64,000 nt of DNA from Thermasporomyces composti (GTDB lineage: Bacteria > Actinomycetota > Actinomycetes > Propionibacteriales > Actinopolymorphaceae): NCBI RefSeq assembly GCF_003386795.1, contig NZ_QTUC01000001.1, positions 1,178,001-1,242,000 on the forward strand, given 5' to 3'. The position numbers and the translations under genes were made by a program. Numbering within the stretch: the stretch's first letter is position 1; each line of letters opens with the position of its first letter. This document shows, piece by piece, positions 25,507 through 35,726 of the stretch. Under the pieces are notes generated by a model. The model did no database searches, was not told the origin of the DNA, and saw only the letters and a list, made by a program, of their open reading frames with translations.

Positions 25507-26178
25507 GTGGGGACGCTGATCGCCGTCAGCGTCATCGCGCTCATCGCGGTGGTCGTCACGCTGTCGGTCCCGCTCATCGCGCTCACCCAGCGCCGTGAGC
25601 AGCGGCGCCTGGAATCCCTCGCCGCCTGGGCGACCACGCTGGGCTGGACCGTGTACGCGGGGAACGTCGAGGTGCCGTGGACCGCCCGGCTGCCTGGCGC
25701 CAACCCGCGTGGGGTCCGCTGCCTCTTCACCGGCATCTACCGGGACCTGCCCATCTCGGTCGCGGAGTACACCTACCAGACGACCCAGGTCACCCATCTC
25801 AACGGACAGACGCAGGTCATGACCGACCACCACGACTTCGTCGTGTGCGTCGTCCACCTTCCCTACAGCTATCCGGCCATTGAGGTCAGCGGACGCGGCT
25901 CCGGCTCACGCGCGTGGCGATGGCTCACCGGCCCCGACACCACCGAGATCGGGATCCCGGCATTCGACAAGAACTACCGCGTTCGAAGCACCCACCCGGA
26001 GCTCGTGCGGCACATCATCGGACCCGCCTTGGTCCGCGCCCACCTCGCCGGAATGGTGCCGAACTGGAGCCTCCACGGCACCGATCTCCTCGTCTACTGG
26101 CCCGGTCGGATGGAGCCGGCGCGCGTGCTACCCGCCCTCGACGCCGTCGTGCGGGTAGGGTCGCTCCTCGGCCGCTGA
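25507..26178 (+). CDS. Uncharacterised single-pass membrane protein
   Basis: A 223-residue protein with one N-terminal transmembrane helix (about residues 3-27), then Q-R-R-E-Q-R-R and a cytoplasmic domain of about 190 residues with several strands, including Y-Q-T-T-Q-V and V-V-C-V-V-H-L-P. I do not recognise the family; similar proteins of about this size are common as hypotheticals in actinomycetes. The GTG start has GGGAGG six bases upstream. Divergent from ndh and convergent with the UDG gene. Confidence 0.7.
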   Translation: MGTLIAVSVIALIAVVVTLSVPLIALTQRREQRRLESLAAWATTLGWTVYAGNVEVPWTARLPGANPRGVRCLFTGIYRDLPISVAEYTYQTTQVTHLNGQTQVMTDHHDFVVCVVHLPYSYPAIEVSGRGSGSRAWRWLTGPDTTEIGIPAFDKNYRVRSTHPELVRHIIGPALVRAHLAGMVPNWSLHGTDLLVYWPGRMEPARVLPALDAVVRVGSLLGR

Positions 26179-26193
26179 CGCGGGTCGTCAGCG
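26173..26193. terminator. Hairpin spanning two convergent stop codons
   Basis: An 8-bp perfect stem with loop CGGGT covers both the stop of the membrane-protein gene (26176-26178) and the stop of the UDG gene (26188-26190). A compact bidirectional terminator for genes only nine bases apart. Confidence 0.55.
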
Positions 26194-27051
26194 CACCTCG
26201 TTCGCCGTGGCCGCGACGTCCTTGGCTCGCCGCAGGACATCGACGAGCATCTGGCGGGTCAGCTTGCCGGTGAAGGTGTTCTGCTGGCTGGGGTGGTAGG
26301 AGCCGATCACGACGACGTCGTGCTCGGTGCCCGGCAACGACACCTCGGCACCGTGCCCGAACTTCGGCCTGGGGCGTGGCACGGAGAACCCCGCCGCGGC
26401 GCACCCGCGGAGCGCGGCGTCCCAGGCGTACGACCCGAGCGCGACCACCGCGCGCAGAGTCGGCACGCAGAACCGCACCTCACGGGCCAGCCACGGAAAG
26501 CACGTGTCACGCTCGACCGGCAAGGGCTTGTTCGCCGGAGGCGCACACCGGACCGCGGCGACCACACGGGTGTCCCGCAACCGCTGGCCGTCGCCGGCGT
26601 AGGTGCTGGTCGCGATCTCCGCAAGACCCACGTGGTGCAGCGCGGCGAAGAGCCAGTCACCAGACCGGTCACCGGTGAAGATCCGGCCGGTGCGGTTCCC
26701 CCCGTGGGCGGCCGGCGCCAGCCCGACGATCAGGATGCGCGGCGCCTCGTCGCCCCACCCGGGGACGGGGCGTCCCCAGTACGGCTCGTGGGCGAACGCG
26801 CGGCGACGTTCGCGCGCGACCTGCTCCCGCCACGCCACCAGTCGCGGGCAGGCTCGACACACCGACTCCAAGGCGCACAGCTCGCTCACGCTCGTCGCCG
26901 CGTCGGCCAACCTGGCCACCTCGGCGCCATCGCGGGCCGCGGGAGTGTCCGGGCTCGCGGGATCCTCCGGCCAGCCGGCACCCGGAGGAGCGGGACTGAC
27001 GAAGGGCTCCCCGGTCACCGGGTGCGGCGACGCGACGTCCTCTCCGCTCAT
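26188..27051 (-). CDS. Family 5 uracil-DNA glycosylase (UdgB)
   Basis: A 287-residue DNA-repair enzyme that removes uracil and some other deaminated bases. Motif A is [13 protein letters not shown] (family 5 lacks the polar catalytic residue of family 4), motif B is [10 protein letters not shown]. Cys ligands for the 4Fe-4S cluster include C-R-A-C-P-R-L near residue 68. The first 60 residues are a non-conserved Pro-rich extension. The ATG overlaps the Ppx/GppA stop (ATGA), so the two are co-transcribed. Confidence 0.9.
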   Translation of the reverse strand: MSGEDVASPHPVTGEPFVSPAPPGAGWPEDPASPDTPAARDGAEVARLADAATSVSELCALESVCRACPRLVAWREQVARERRRAFAHEPYWGRPVPGWGDEAPRILIVGLAPAAHGGNRTGRIFTGDRSGDWLFAALHHVGLAEIATSTYAGDGQRLRDTRVVAAVRCAPPANKPLPVERDTCFPWLAREVRFCVPTLRAVVALGSYAWDAALRGCAAAGFSVPRPRPKFGHGAEVSLPGTEHDVVVIGSYHPSQQNTFTGKLTRQMLVDVLRRAKDVAATANEVR

Positions 27052-28019
27052 CCGCGGCCTCGCACGTCGGACCCCGCGTCCTCGCGGACGCACGAGAGCG
27101 CGATGCCGTCGAGGATGTCGTGCTCGCTCACGACGACCTCGTCGTCGGCCAGGCTCGGGCCCACCCGAGCGACGATCCGGTCCAGGATCAACGCTCCCCC
27201 GCCGATCACGTCGACGCGTCCGGGATGCATGAACGGGAGCGCGCGCCGCTGTCCGCGGTCCATCCTCAGCAGGCGCTCGGTCACGGCGTGGATCTCGCTC
27301 GCCGCGACGCGCGCGTGGTGGATCCGCTCGGGGAGGTACGCCGGAAGGTCCAGCGCCATCGCCGCGACCGTGGTCACCGTTCCGGCCAGTCCGACGAGCG
27401 TGCGAGCCTGATCGAGCGGGACAGCCGCCGCGGCCCGGTCGAGCTGTCCCTCGATCTCCGCGCGAGCCGCCGCCACCTCGTCCGGCGTGGGCGGGTCGCC
27501 GGCCAGACACCGCTCGGTCAAGCGGACACAGCCCATGTCGACCGACACGGCGGCGAGGGGGTGCCCGTCCCCGAGCACGAACTCGGTCGAACCACCGCCG
27601 ATGTCGACGACCAGGTACGGCGTGGGCAGGCCGAGCGCGCCGAGCGAGGCGGTGGCACCGGTGAACGACAGCCGAGCCTCCTCGTCACCGCTGATCACCT
27701 CGGGCTCGACGCCGAGCAGCTCCCGGACCCCCGCCACGAACTCGTTCGCATTGATGGCATCCCGCGTCGCCGAGGTCGCGACGAAGCGGACCCGCTCCGC
27801 ACCCAGCTCGGCGATCCGGTCGGCGTAGCGCCGACAGGCGTCGAAGGTGCGTGCCAACGCCTCCGGCGCCAACCGTCGCGTGCGGTCGACGTCCTGCCCC
27901 AACCGGACAATCTCCAGCCGGCGGTCGAGATCCCGCACCACCGGCACCGGCCCGGGCTCCACGTCGGCGACGAGGAGACGGATCGAGTTGGTGCCGCAGT
28001 CGATCGCCGCAACCCTCAC
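27048..28019 (-). CDS. ppx: Ppx/GppA phosphatase family protein
   Basis: A 323-residue ASKHA-fold enzyme. Phosphate loop 1 is D-C-G-T-N-S-I-R-L; catalytic Glu lies in S-G-D-E-E-A; phosphate loop 2 is [10 protein letters not shown]; and G-L-A-G-T-V-T-T follows. The family hydrolyses inorganic polyphosphate and/or pppGpp. The length fits the short actinobacterial forms that lack the C-terminal HD domain. GTG 28019 has GGGAGGG upstream. In Mycobacterium the gene follows the eno/ftsB-like/DUF501 block; here a two-component system intervenes. Confidence 0.9.
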   Translation of the reverse strand: MRVAAIDCGTNSIRLLVADVEPGPVPVVRDLDRRLEIVRLGQDVDRTRRLAPEALARTFDACRRYADRIAELGAERVRFVATSATRDAINANEFVAGVRELLGVEPEVISGDEEARLSFTGATASLGALGLPTPYLVVDIGGGSTEFVLGDGHPLAAVSVDMGCVRLTERCLAGDPPTPDEVAAARAEIEGQLDRAAAAVPLDQARTLVGLAGTVTTVAAMALDLPAYLPERIHHARVAASEIHAVTERLLRMDRGQRRALPFMHPGRVDVIGGGALILDRIVARVGPSLADDEVVVSEHDILDGIALSCVREDAGSDVRGRG

Positions 28020-28208
28020 GTCGCTGTCCCTCCCAGGGGGCATGGAGCTCGGGCGATCCCTCGACCGCCCACCGACCGCCAGGCACCCCTGGCGCGACGG
28101 GAGCACGCTGTGGGCGCGCAGGGCGTCACCTCCGCCGCTCCCTCGGGTGCGCCACCCATCGTACGGACCTCGGTCGACCACGAACGTCGCGCGCCCACTC
28201 CCGACGCG

Positions 28209-28260
28209 TGGACCGACGGTCTGGACCGACGGTCTGGGCCGACGGTCTGGACCGACGGTG
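28209..28260. repeat. Four tandem 13-bp repeats upstream of a response regulator gene
   Basis: Four units of TGGACCGACGGTC with two substitutions (a G in unit 3, a final G in unit 4). Each unit carries the odd-length palindrome ACCG-A-CGGT (GCCG-A-CGGT in unit 3). The block ends 55 bases before the -10 box of the response regulator gene, a plausible site for cooperative binding by that regulator. Confidence 0.75.
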
Positions 28261-28315
28261 TGGAACTGCGCAGAACCTGCACACTTTGCCCCGAGTGGCC
28301 TGCACACCCCGCCCC

Positions 28316-28321
28316 TAGGCT
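28316..28321 (+). promoter_or_regulatory. -10 element for leaderless response regulator transcript
   Basis: TAGGCT ends seven bases before ATG 28329, matching the leaderless-promoter pattern. No ribosome site precedes the ATG. No clear -35, which suits an activator-dependent promoter with the upstream tandem repeats. Confidence 0.45.
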
Positions 28322-28328
28322 TGCTGCC

Positions 28329-29018
28329 ATGCCACAGCCCCAACGCCGGCGCGTCCTCGTCGTCGAGGACGACACGACGATCGCTTCGGCTATCGCCCAC
28401 CGCCTGACTGCCGAGGGCTTCGAGGTCCACGTGGCCGGGGACGGCGAGTCGGCCCTGGCCGCGTACGAGCGCACCGAGCCGGACCTGGTGGTGCTCGACC
28501 GGCTCCTCCCCGGGATCGACGGGCTGGAAGTCTGCCGCCGGATCCAGGCCAGCCGACCCGTGCCGGTCCTCATGGTGACCGCGCTCGGGGAGGAGACCGA
28601 CCTCCTGGTGGGCCTCGGTGTCGGCGCGGACGACTACGTGACCAAGCCGTTCAGCATGCGGGAGCTGGTGGCGCGCGCGAACGCGTTGCTTCGGCGCGTG
28701 GAACGCGCTGCCCAGCTCGCGGCCGAGAACCAGACCCTCCGGGTCGGCGACCTCGTCATCGACACGGCCGAGCGGCGCGTGTTCGTGGGCACTGAGGAGG
28801 TGCGGCTCACCAAGACCGAGTTCGAGCTGCTCCGACGCCTCGCCGAGCGCCCTGGACAGGTCTTCGAACGAGAGCGCCTGCTCAGCGATATCTGGGGCTA
28901 CTCGCACGCCGCCGCGACCCGGACGGTCGACAGCCACATCCGCGCGCTGCGCCGCAAGCTGGGGTCCGACCTGATCCGGACCGTGTTCGGTGTCGGCTAC
29001 GCGCTGGTGCGCCCATGA
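28329..29018 (+). CDS. OmpR/PhoB family response regulator
   Basis: A 229-residue regulator. The receiver has V-V-E-D-D, the phospho-acceptor Asp in V-V-L-D-R-L near residue 54, and K-P-F-S-M-R-E. The winged helix has L-T-K-T-E-F-E-L-L and V-D-S-H-I-R-A-L-R-R-K-L. Its TGA overlaps the ATG of the kinase fusion gene (ATGA), so the pair is translated together. Probably binds the 13-bp repeats upstream of its own gene (inference). Confidence 0.93.
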   Translation: MPQPQRRRVLVVEDDTTIASAIAHRLTAEGFEVHVAGDGESALAAYERTEPDLVVLDRLLPGIDGLEVCRRIQASRPVPVLMVTALGEETDLLVGLGVGADDYVTKPFSMRELVARANALLRRVERAAQLAAENQTLRVGDLVIDTAERRVFVGTEEVRLTKTEFELLRRLAERPGQVFERERLLSDIWGYSHAAATRTVDSHIRALRRKLGSDLIRTVFGVGYALVRP

Positions 29019-31741
29019 GCATCCGCAGCCCGCTGGCCAACCTGGGCCGGATCAAGGTCAAGCTCGGACTGGTCATCGTGCTGGCGGTGGCGACCGCCTT
29101 CCTCGTCAACGAGGTCGGCATCGCCCTGGGCGCGCCGACGGTGCTCCGCCTGGCCGTGGCCGCGGCGCTCGCGCTGCTCATGGTCCAGGTGCTGGCCCAT
29201 GGGATGACCAAGCCGTTGCGGCAGATGGCGGCCGGCGCCCAGACCATCGCTCGAGGCCGCTACGACCTGCGCGTCGACGCCACGTCCGCGGACGAGGTGG
29301 GTGAACTGGCCCGGGCGTTCAACGCGATGGCCGCGGACCTGGCGGAGGTCGACCGACAGCGGCGCGAGCTGGTGGCCAACGTCAGCCACGAGCTCCGCAC
29401 CCCGATCACCGCGCTGCGCGCCCTGCTCGAGAACCTCGTCGACGGGGTGTCGGCACCCGACCATGAGACCTTGAGCACCGCCCTCGCCCAAGCCGAACGC
29501 CTGGGCCGGCTGGTCTCCCAACTGCTCGACCTCTCGCGGTTGGAATCCGGCGCCCGGCTGCTCGACGTCACCGACGTCGACCTGACCGACCTGTGCGACC
29601 AGGCCGCGAAGGAGGCCGTGCTGGGCGGCAAGTCCGTCGAGATCCGCCGTGAGGTGACACCCGGGCTGGCCGTCCGAGCCGACCCCGACCTCCTCGCACA
29701 GGTGCTCGCGAACCTCCTCGACAACGCCGTCCGACACAGCCCACCCGGTGGCGTCATCACGATCGGGGCCCAGCCGTCCGGGGAGGGCGTTCGCCTGACG
29801 GTGAGCGACGAGGGCCCCGGTATCCCAGCCTCGGAGCGGACTCGGGTGTTCGAGCGCTTCTCCAGGCTCGACGCCGGCCGCGCCGCCGACGAGGGCGGCA
29901 CAGGGCTCGGCCTCGCGATCACCAAGGAGATCGTCGAGCTGCACAACGGCACGATCGAGGTCGAGCCGGGCCCTGGCTGCACGATGCGAATCGACCTGCC
30001 CGGAAGGATCACGATGACCGAGAGCTCGCACGCCCAGGACAGCCCGAACGATGTCGCGTCCGACTCCGCACCGCGACAGACCGCGACGGTGGCGACGACA
30101 GAGGCGGGCGGTGAGACGAGGGCGGCGCCTGGTACGAACGAGCCGGCCCCAGGTGCGGGCTCCGACCGCCAGGCGAAACAGGCCAGCTCGGCGAGCGCTC
30201 GTCCGACACCCTCGCCAGCGACCTCCGCCGCCTCGACACCGTGGGCGCCACCGCTCCCGCCCCCGCCGTACGTGCCGCCGCCGCTGTTCCCCCGCCCGGA
30301 GGTGCCGGACGCGCCGTCGTGGCTCGTGCCCGCCGCGGCCGTGGTCGGCCTCCTGGCCGCCTTCGCGCTGCCGTTCAGTGAGCCCGGCCTCGGCTTCGTC
30401 CTCGTGACCGTCGCCATCGGAGCGGCGGTCCTCCCCGCCCTGCGGGCGCGGATGACACCGTGGACCGCTGTGTTCCTCGTCCTGGCCTACGGGCTCGCCG
30501 GCATGGCGGTGCTGCGAGACGCCGGGTGGCTGGTCGTCCTCGCCATCCTCGGCTCGTTCCCGCTGGCGACACTGGCCGTCTCCGGGGCCGGTCGACACTG
30601 GCTCGGGCTGGTCCGAGGCGCGCTCTCCGTGCCGCTGGCGTACCTGCCGCTGCCGTGGTTCCTGGCCTCAGCGCTGCGGCGGTTCGGCATGCGGAAGCGA
30701 GCCGGATCCCTCCTCGTCGGGCTCGGGCTCGCCGCGATCCTGGTGGCGATCTTCGGCGCGCTGCTCGCCTCCGCCGACGCGGTGTTCTCCACCTACGTCG
30801 AACGGATCCTCCAGGTGTCGGCCTGGGTGGACACGGTGCCGGCGCGGGTCGTCGTCTTCGGCATGGTGGCGACGTTCGTCGCCGCCGCTGTCCTCGTCGC
30901 GCTGCGGCCGGTGCGGGATCCCGCGACACCTCGGGTCGCGGCGAACGTGAGCCGTGCCACGTGGCTCCTTCCCCTGACCGCGCTCAACCTGCTGTTCGCG
31001 ACGTTCATCATGGTGCAGCTCTCCGTGCTGTTCGGAGGGCAGCGCCAGGTGCTCCAGACCGCCGGCCTCACGTACGCCGAGTACGCCCGCTCCGGGTTCT
31101 TCCAGCTCGCCTGGACCAGCCTGTTCGTCCTCGGCGTCATCGCCCTGGCCACCGGCGTGGTCACCGTTCACGGCCGTGACCGGTGGCTGATGGCGCTCGA
31201 GCTGGGCGTGCTGTGCGGGCTCACCCTCGTCATCCTGAGTTCCGCCTACCAGCGGCTCGCCCTCTACGTGGACATGTACGGGCTGTCGAGGCTGCGCGCC
31301 TGCGTCGGGGCCGCCATCGTCTGGCTCGCCGTGGTCTTCGCGCTGGTGCTGGTGGCGGGAGCACTGCGACTCGTTGGTCGAGGGCCGGAGGGATGGTTGC
31401 CGCGCACGCTTGTCGCGATCAGCGCCGCCGGTCTGCTCGCGTTCGCCGTCTGGAACCCCGACTACCGAATCGCGCAAAGCCAGCTGGACGTGCGCGAGCT
31501 CGGCACCTACGACCTCGACTACCTGCGTGGACTGTCCGCTGACGCGGTACCGGCGCTGCAGCGGCTGCCCGAACCGGCGCGCACGTGCGTGCTCCGCGAC
31601 GTCGTCCGCTCCAACCTGCTGGACGAGCCGGACCCGTGGAACGGTTGGAACCTCGCCCGCGCCCGGGCGCGTGACCTGGTCGCCGCCAACCCCGCCGACC
31701 CCTCGGTGTCCTGCCCGGAACCCTCCTTCGCTTCGCGGTAG
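29015..31741 (+). CDS. Histidine kinase fused to DUF4173/DUF4153-type membrane protein
   Basis: A 908-residue protein. Residues 1-333 form a compact kinase: two TM helices with almost no extracellular loop, HAMP, H box N-V-S-H-E-L-R-T-P (His near 125), N box N-L-L-D-N-A-V-R-H and G2 G-T-G-L-G-L-A-I. Residues 334-440 are a Pro/Ala-rich linker. From about 445 there are roughly ten TM helices of the DUF4173 type, with Y-A-E-Y-A-R-S-G-F-F-Q-L near the middle and a final soluble tail. In relatives as I recall them, the two parts are separate adjacent genes. Here no stop separates them, but GGAAGG stands six bases before an in-frame ATG at 30014, so a free DUF4173 protein may also be made. Confidence 0.9.
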   Translation: MSIRSPLANLGRIKVKLGLVIVLAVATAFLVNEVGIALGAPTVLRLAVAAALALLMVQVLAHGMTKPLRQMAAGAQTIARGRYDLRVDATSADEVGELARAFNAMAADLAEVDRQRRELVANVSHELRTPITALRALLENLVDGVSAPDHETLSTALAQAERLGRLVSQLLDLSRLESGARLLDVTDVDLTDLCDQAAKEAVLGGKSVEIRREVTPGLAVRADPDLLAQVLANLLDNAVRHSPPGGVITIGAQPSGEGVRLTVSDEGPGIPASERTRVFERFSRLDAGRAADEGGTGLGLAITKEIVELHNGTIEVEPGPGCTMRIDLPGRITMTESSHAQDSPNDVASDSAPRQTATVATTEAGGETRAAPGTNEPAPGAGSDRQAKQASSASARPTPSPATSAASTPWAPPLPPPPYVPPPLFPRPEVPDAPSWLVPAAAVVGLLAAFALPFSEPGLGFVLVTVAIGAAVLPALRARMTPWTAVFLVLAYGLAGMAVLRDAGWLVVLAILGSFPLATLAVSGAGRHWLGLVRGALSVPLAYLPLPWFLASALRRFGMRKRAGSLLVGLGLAAILVAIFGALLASADAVFSTYVERILQVSAWVDTVPARVVVFGMVATFVAAAVLVALRPVRDPATPRVAANVSRATWLLPLTALNLLFATFIMVQLSVLFGGQRQVLQTAGLTYAEYARSGFFQLAWTSLFVLGVIALATGVVTVHGRDRWLMALELGVLCGLTLVILSSAYQRLALYVDMYGLSRLRACVGAAIVWLAVVFALVLVAGALRLVGRGPEGWLPRTLVAISAAGLLAFAVWNPDYRIAQSQLDVRELGTYDLDYLRGLSADAVPALQRLPEPARTCVLRDVVRSNLLDEPDPWNGWNLARARARDLVAANPADPSVSCPEPSFASR

Positions 31742-31772
31742 GACCACCAGGGCCCGGCTTTCCCGAGCGCCG

Positions 31773-32291
31773 TCATGACACGTCGTCATCGACGTCGACG
31801 CACGGGCCGGCGGCCGCCCAGTCGGGAAGCATCGCCAGCGCCTCGTCGCCGAGCGGGTTCACCCCTGGCCCGGCGGCGAGCGCGTGGGCGACCAGCGCAT
31901 GCAAGCACTTGACCCGGTCCGGCATGCCACCCGCGGAGACTCCCGCGATCTCCGGGACGTCCCCGAGCTGGGCGCGGTGGGCGAGGTAGCGCTCGTGCGC
32001 CCGCCGGTACGCCGCGGCCAGCTCGGGGTCCGCCTTGAGCCGCTCGGTCCACTCCCGCATCAAGCCGGTGCTCTCCAAGCGGCCGATCTGGGCGGACAGC
32101 CGAGGGCAGGTGAGGTAGAAGGTCGTCGGGAACGGCGTCCCGTCGGGAAGCCTCGGCTCAGTCTCGATCACGTCCGGAAGGCCGCAGCGACAGCGGTGGG
32201 CCACCTGCCGGACGCCGCGCGGCGGACGCCCCAGCTGCCGGGCGATCACCACGAGGTCACGGTCGCTGGGAGGAGTCGACTCCGTTGTCAC
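31773..32291 (-). CDS. DUF501 family protein
   Basis: A 172-residue protein of the DUF501 family, found next to eno and the FtsB-like gene across actinobacteria. Conserved segments include V-A-H-R-C-R-C-G-L-P-D-V-I, T-F-Y-L-T-C-P-R-L and M-P-D-R-V-K-C-L-H. The Cys/His pattern suggests a metal site. Function unknown. The GTG start lies within the stop of the FtsB-like gene (GTGA), so the two are translationally coupled. Confidence 0.88.
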   Translation of the reverse strand: MTTESTPPSDRDLVVIARQLGRPPRGVRQVAHRCRCGLPDVIETEPRLPDGTPFPTTFYLTCPRLSAQIGRLESTGLMREWTERLKADPELAAAYRRAHERYLAHRAQLGDVPEIAGVSAGGMPDRVKCLHALVAHALAAGPGVNPLGDEALAMLPDWAAAGPCVDVDDDVS

Positions 32292-33097
32292 TGGCGTCCT
32301 CCCCGTGCGGTGTCGGCGTCGTTCCCGCGGCCAGCCGATCGCTGGTCAGCGTCGGTGGCCGCGGTCTCCGGGTCGATGGTGGTCGCGGGCTTGGGCCGAG
32401 GCGGCGGCGTCGTGGGACGTGGTGACGGGTTTCCCGCGTCCTCGACGCTGTGCCACAGGTCACGCCACCAGGCACGAGGCTCAGGTGACTGCGTGCGTCG
32501 CGCGCCGCGCGCCGTGGGCGGTGTCGTCTCCTCGGGGCCGACGACGACGTAGCCCACCTCGCCCGGCCTGACCCAACCGAACCTGTCCCGCGCCTGCGCC
32601 TCGACGTAGGCGGGGTCACGCCAACGACGCAGCTCCCGCTCCAGCTCCGCCACTCGCTCCTGGCGCTGTGCCTTCTCGGCACGCAGCTCGGCGAGCTCCG
32701 AGCGCTGCTCGGACCAGGCCCGCAGGCTGGAGGCGTAGGAGATGATCAGCGCGGCCAGGACCAAGGCGAGGACCGCGGCCCGCCCGGTCAGCGTCGTCCG
32801 GGGCTGCGTCTTCTGAGCCCGCGTCTTCCGGGGCGGGGCCGTTCGGCTCTGCGGACGCCCCTGATCCGACGTGGGACGCCCCCGAGACCCACTCTGCTTG
32901 GACGTGCGGGTGGGCGCGGACGACCGAGCGGGACGGTCCGCGGGGGGACGACGCTCCGTCGAGCCCATTCCGGCCCGACGCCGAGTCGGACCCCGCCCAG
33001 GCCCTATGCCCGGCCCCGACGTGGCCGGTGTGGAGCGGGGTCGCCCCCGTCCGCGACCGTGCGGGCGACCGTCCCGCCCGCCGCGAGCATCAGCCAC
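32288..33097 (-). CDS. FtsB/DivIC-type septum formation initiator
   Basis: A 269-residue bitopic membrane protein of the divisome. A long basic, Pro/Arg-rich cytoplasmic N-terminus (1-100) is followed by one TM helix (about 105-122), a Leu/Glu/Arg-rich coiled coil (about 124-160) and the Y-V-E-A-Q-A-R-D-R-F-G-W-V-R-P-G-E motif typical of DivIC/FtsB. A disordered C-tail follows. It acts with FtsL/FtsQ to activate septal wall synthesis. GTG 33097 has GGGAGGT just upstream; an internal ATG near 32968 is a less likely start. Between eno and DUF501, as in other actinobacteria. Confidence 0.88.
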   Translation of the reverse strand: MADARGGRDGRPHGRGRGRPRSTPATSGPGIGPGRGPTRRRAGMGSTERRPPADRPARSSAPTRTSKQSGSRGRPTSDQGRPQSRTAPPRKTRAQKTQPRTTLTGRAAVLALVLAALIISYASSLRAWSEQRSELAELRAEKAQRQERVAELERELRRWRDPAYVEAQARDRFGWVRPGEVGYVVVGPEETTPPTARGARRTQSPEPRAWWRDLWHSVEDAGNPSPRPTTPPPRPKPATTIDPETAATDADQRSAGRGNDADTARGGRQ

Positions 33098-33175
33098 GGG
33101 ACCTCCCTGACGCCGTGGAGCGGGCGACGTGCCGCCGCCCTCCGTTTCCCGTCGCGGCCCCGCACGCCATGGTGG

Positions 33176-34474
<1,299 letters not shown>

Positions 34475-34622
34475 TTACCCTCCGATGATCTACCGACAGC
34501 TCCTTCTGCGCGCGTGCCCGTCCCGTCGAGGATGGCGGACGCACGCGTTCTGAGCGTATCCGCGCCGTGGGAGCCGAACGTGACCCGACCCGCCCGGAGA
34601 CGGCGGGACGGCCGAGCTCGAC

Positions 34623-35657
34623 TCAGCTTTGCGCCTCCGCGGCGTGGACCGCCTCGACGAAGCGACGGCAGGCGTCGCGCAGAGCTTGCTCAGGATCGAT
34701 TCCAGCGGTGTGGGCTCGCCGGACCAGCGCGAACAACGCGCGACCGATGTCGTCCGTCGTGGGCCGGTCCGGCAGACGCGGCTCGTCCTCGTCCACGTCG
34801 GCAAGGTCGAGGTCCCGCCCCGCGGTTCGGCCGAGGAGCTTGTCGGCGAGCGTGAGCGCCGGCAGCGCGAGCGGCACCCCCTCGACCGCCGATCGGCGTC
34901 CCTTCTCCTCCTCCTTGAGCGCGTCCCACATGTTCTCGATCTCGGCGACGTCGTCGACCTGCGCCGACCCGAACACGTGCGGGTTGCGGCGGATCAGCTT
35001 CTCCACCAGGTCGCCGGCCACGTCGTCGATCGTGAAGGGTGCCTCGGGGTGCTCGCTGGCCAGCTGGGCGTGGAAGGCCACTTGGAAGAGCAGGTCCCCC
35101 AGCTCCTCGCGCAGGTGCACGCGGTCACCGGTCTCGACTGCCTCGACCGTCTCGTACGTCTCCTCCACCAGGTAACGCACGAGTGAGCGGTGCGTCTGTT
35201 CGCGCACCCAGGGACAGCGTGCTCGCAGCTGGTCCATGACCGACACCAGGTCGAGCAGGCGCGCGCCCGGTACGTCGTAGGAGGCGGGAAGCACCTCGAG
35301 CACGGGCTGGTCGGCCTCGCCCGCCTCCGCCCGACTGGCCAGCAGGTGCCCGAGGGCGCGGCCGAGCCAGGAGCCGTCGTCCGATGCCAGCCACACCAGG
35401 TCCAGGCCGGTCGCCGCCTCGTCGACGAGCGAGCGCGCGATGCGCTCCGCCCGTGTCGGCTGCTCGACGTCCAGGATGTCCTCCTCGAACGTCCGCACCT
35501 CCACGCCGGCCGCCTCGAGCGCGACGCGTTGCGGGTGCTCGGGGTCGTCGGTCAGGACGCGGTCGGCCCGTTGGAGGATCTGCCACGCCGGCCAGCTGAG
35601 CAGACCGGGCGCGACGCGCGGGCTGGTGAGGAGCAGGGTGATGCGTCCGGCGGTCAC
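34623..35657 (-). CDS. mazG: MazG nucleoside triphosphate pyrophosphohydrolase
   Basis: A 344-residue protein. Residues about 1-135 resemble the degenerate N-terminal half of actinobacterial MazG (SAM-methylase-like remnant). The MazG domain follows: C-P-W-V-R-E-Q-T-H-R-S-L, then the acidic motif E-E-T-Y-E-T-V-E-A and E-E-L-G-D-L-L, the Mg-binding E-x-x-E/E-x-x-D residues. It hydrolyses NTPs, including damaged ones, to NMP and PPi. GTG 35657 start. Precedes eno on the same strand. Confidence 0.93.
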   Translation of the reverse strand: MTAGRITLLLTSPRVAPGLLSWPAWQILQRADRVLTDDPEHPQRVALEAAGVEVRTFEEDILDVEQPTRAERIARSLVDEAATGLDLVWLASDDGSWLGRALGHLLASRAEAGEADQPVLEVLPASYDVPGARLLDLVSVMDQLRARCPWVREQTHRSLVRYLVEETYETVEAVETGDRVHLREELGDLLFQVAFHAQLASEHPEAPFTIDDVAGDLVEKLIRRNPHVFGSAQVDDVAEIENMWDALKEEEKGRRSAVEGVPLALPALTLADKLLGRTAGRDLDLADVDEDEPRLPDRPTTDDIGRALFALVRRAHTAGIDPEQALRDACRRFVEAVHAAEAQS

Positions 35658-35726
35658 GGACGCCAGGCTACGGCGGCGTGGTCGAGACGCCGCGGTGTGG
35701 GCACCGACGTCGGCGCCACGGGCCTC

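Noticed and set aside
28209-28260. Short CRISPR-like array
   Set aside because: The units are directly adjacent with no spacers, far too short for CRISPR, and no cas gene is near.
30014-31741. Separate DUF4173 gene instead of a fusion
   Set aside because: No stop codon separates it from the kinase frame, so it is annotated as a fusion; the internal start is kept only as a possible second product.
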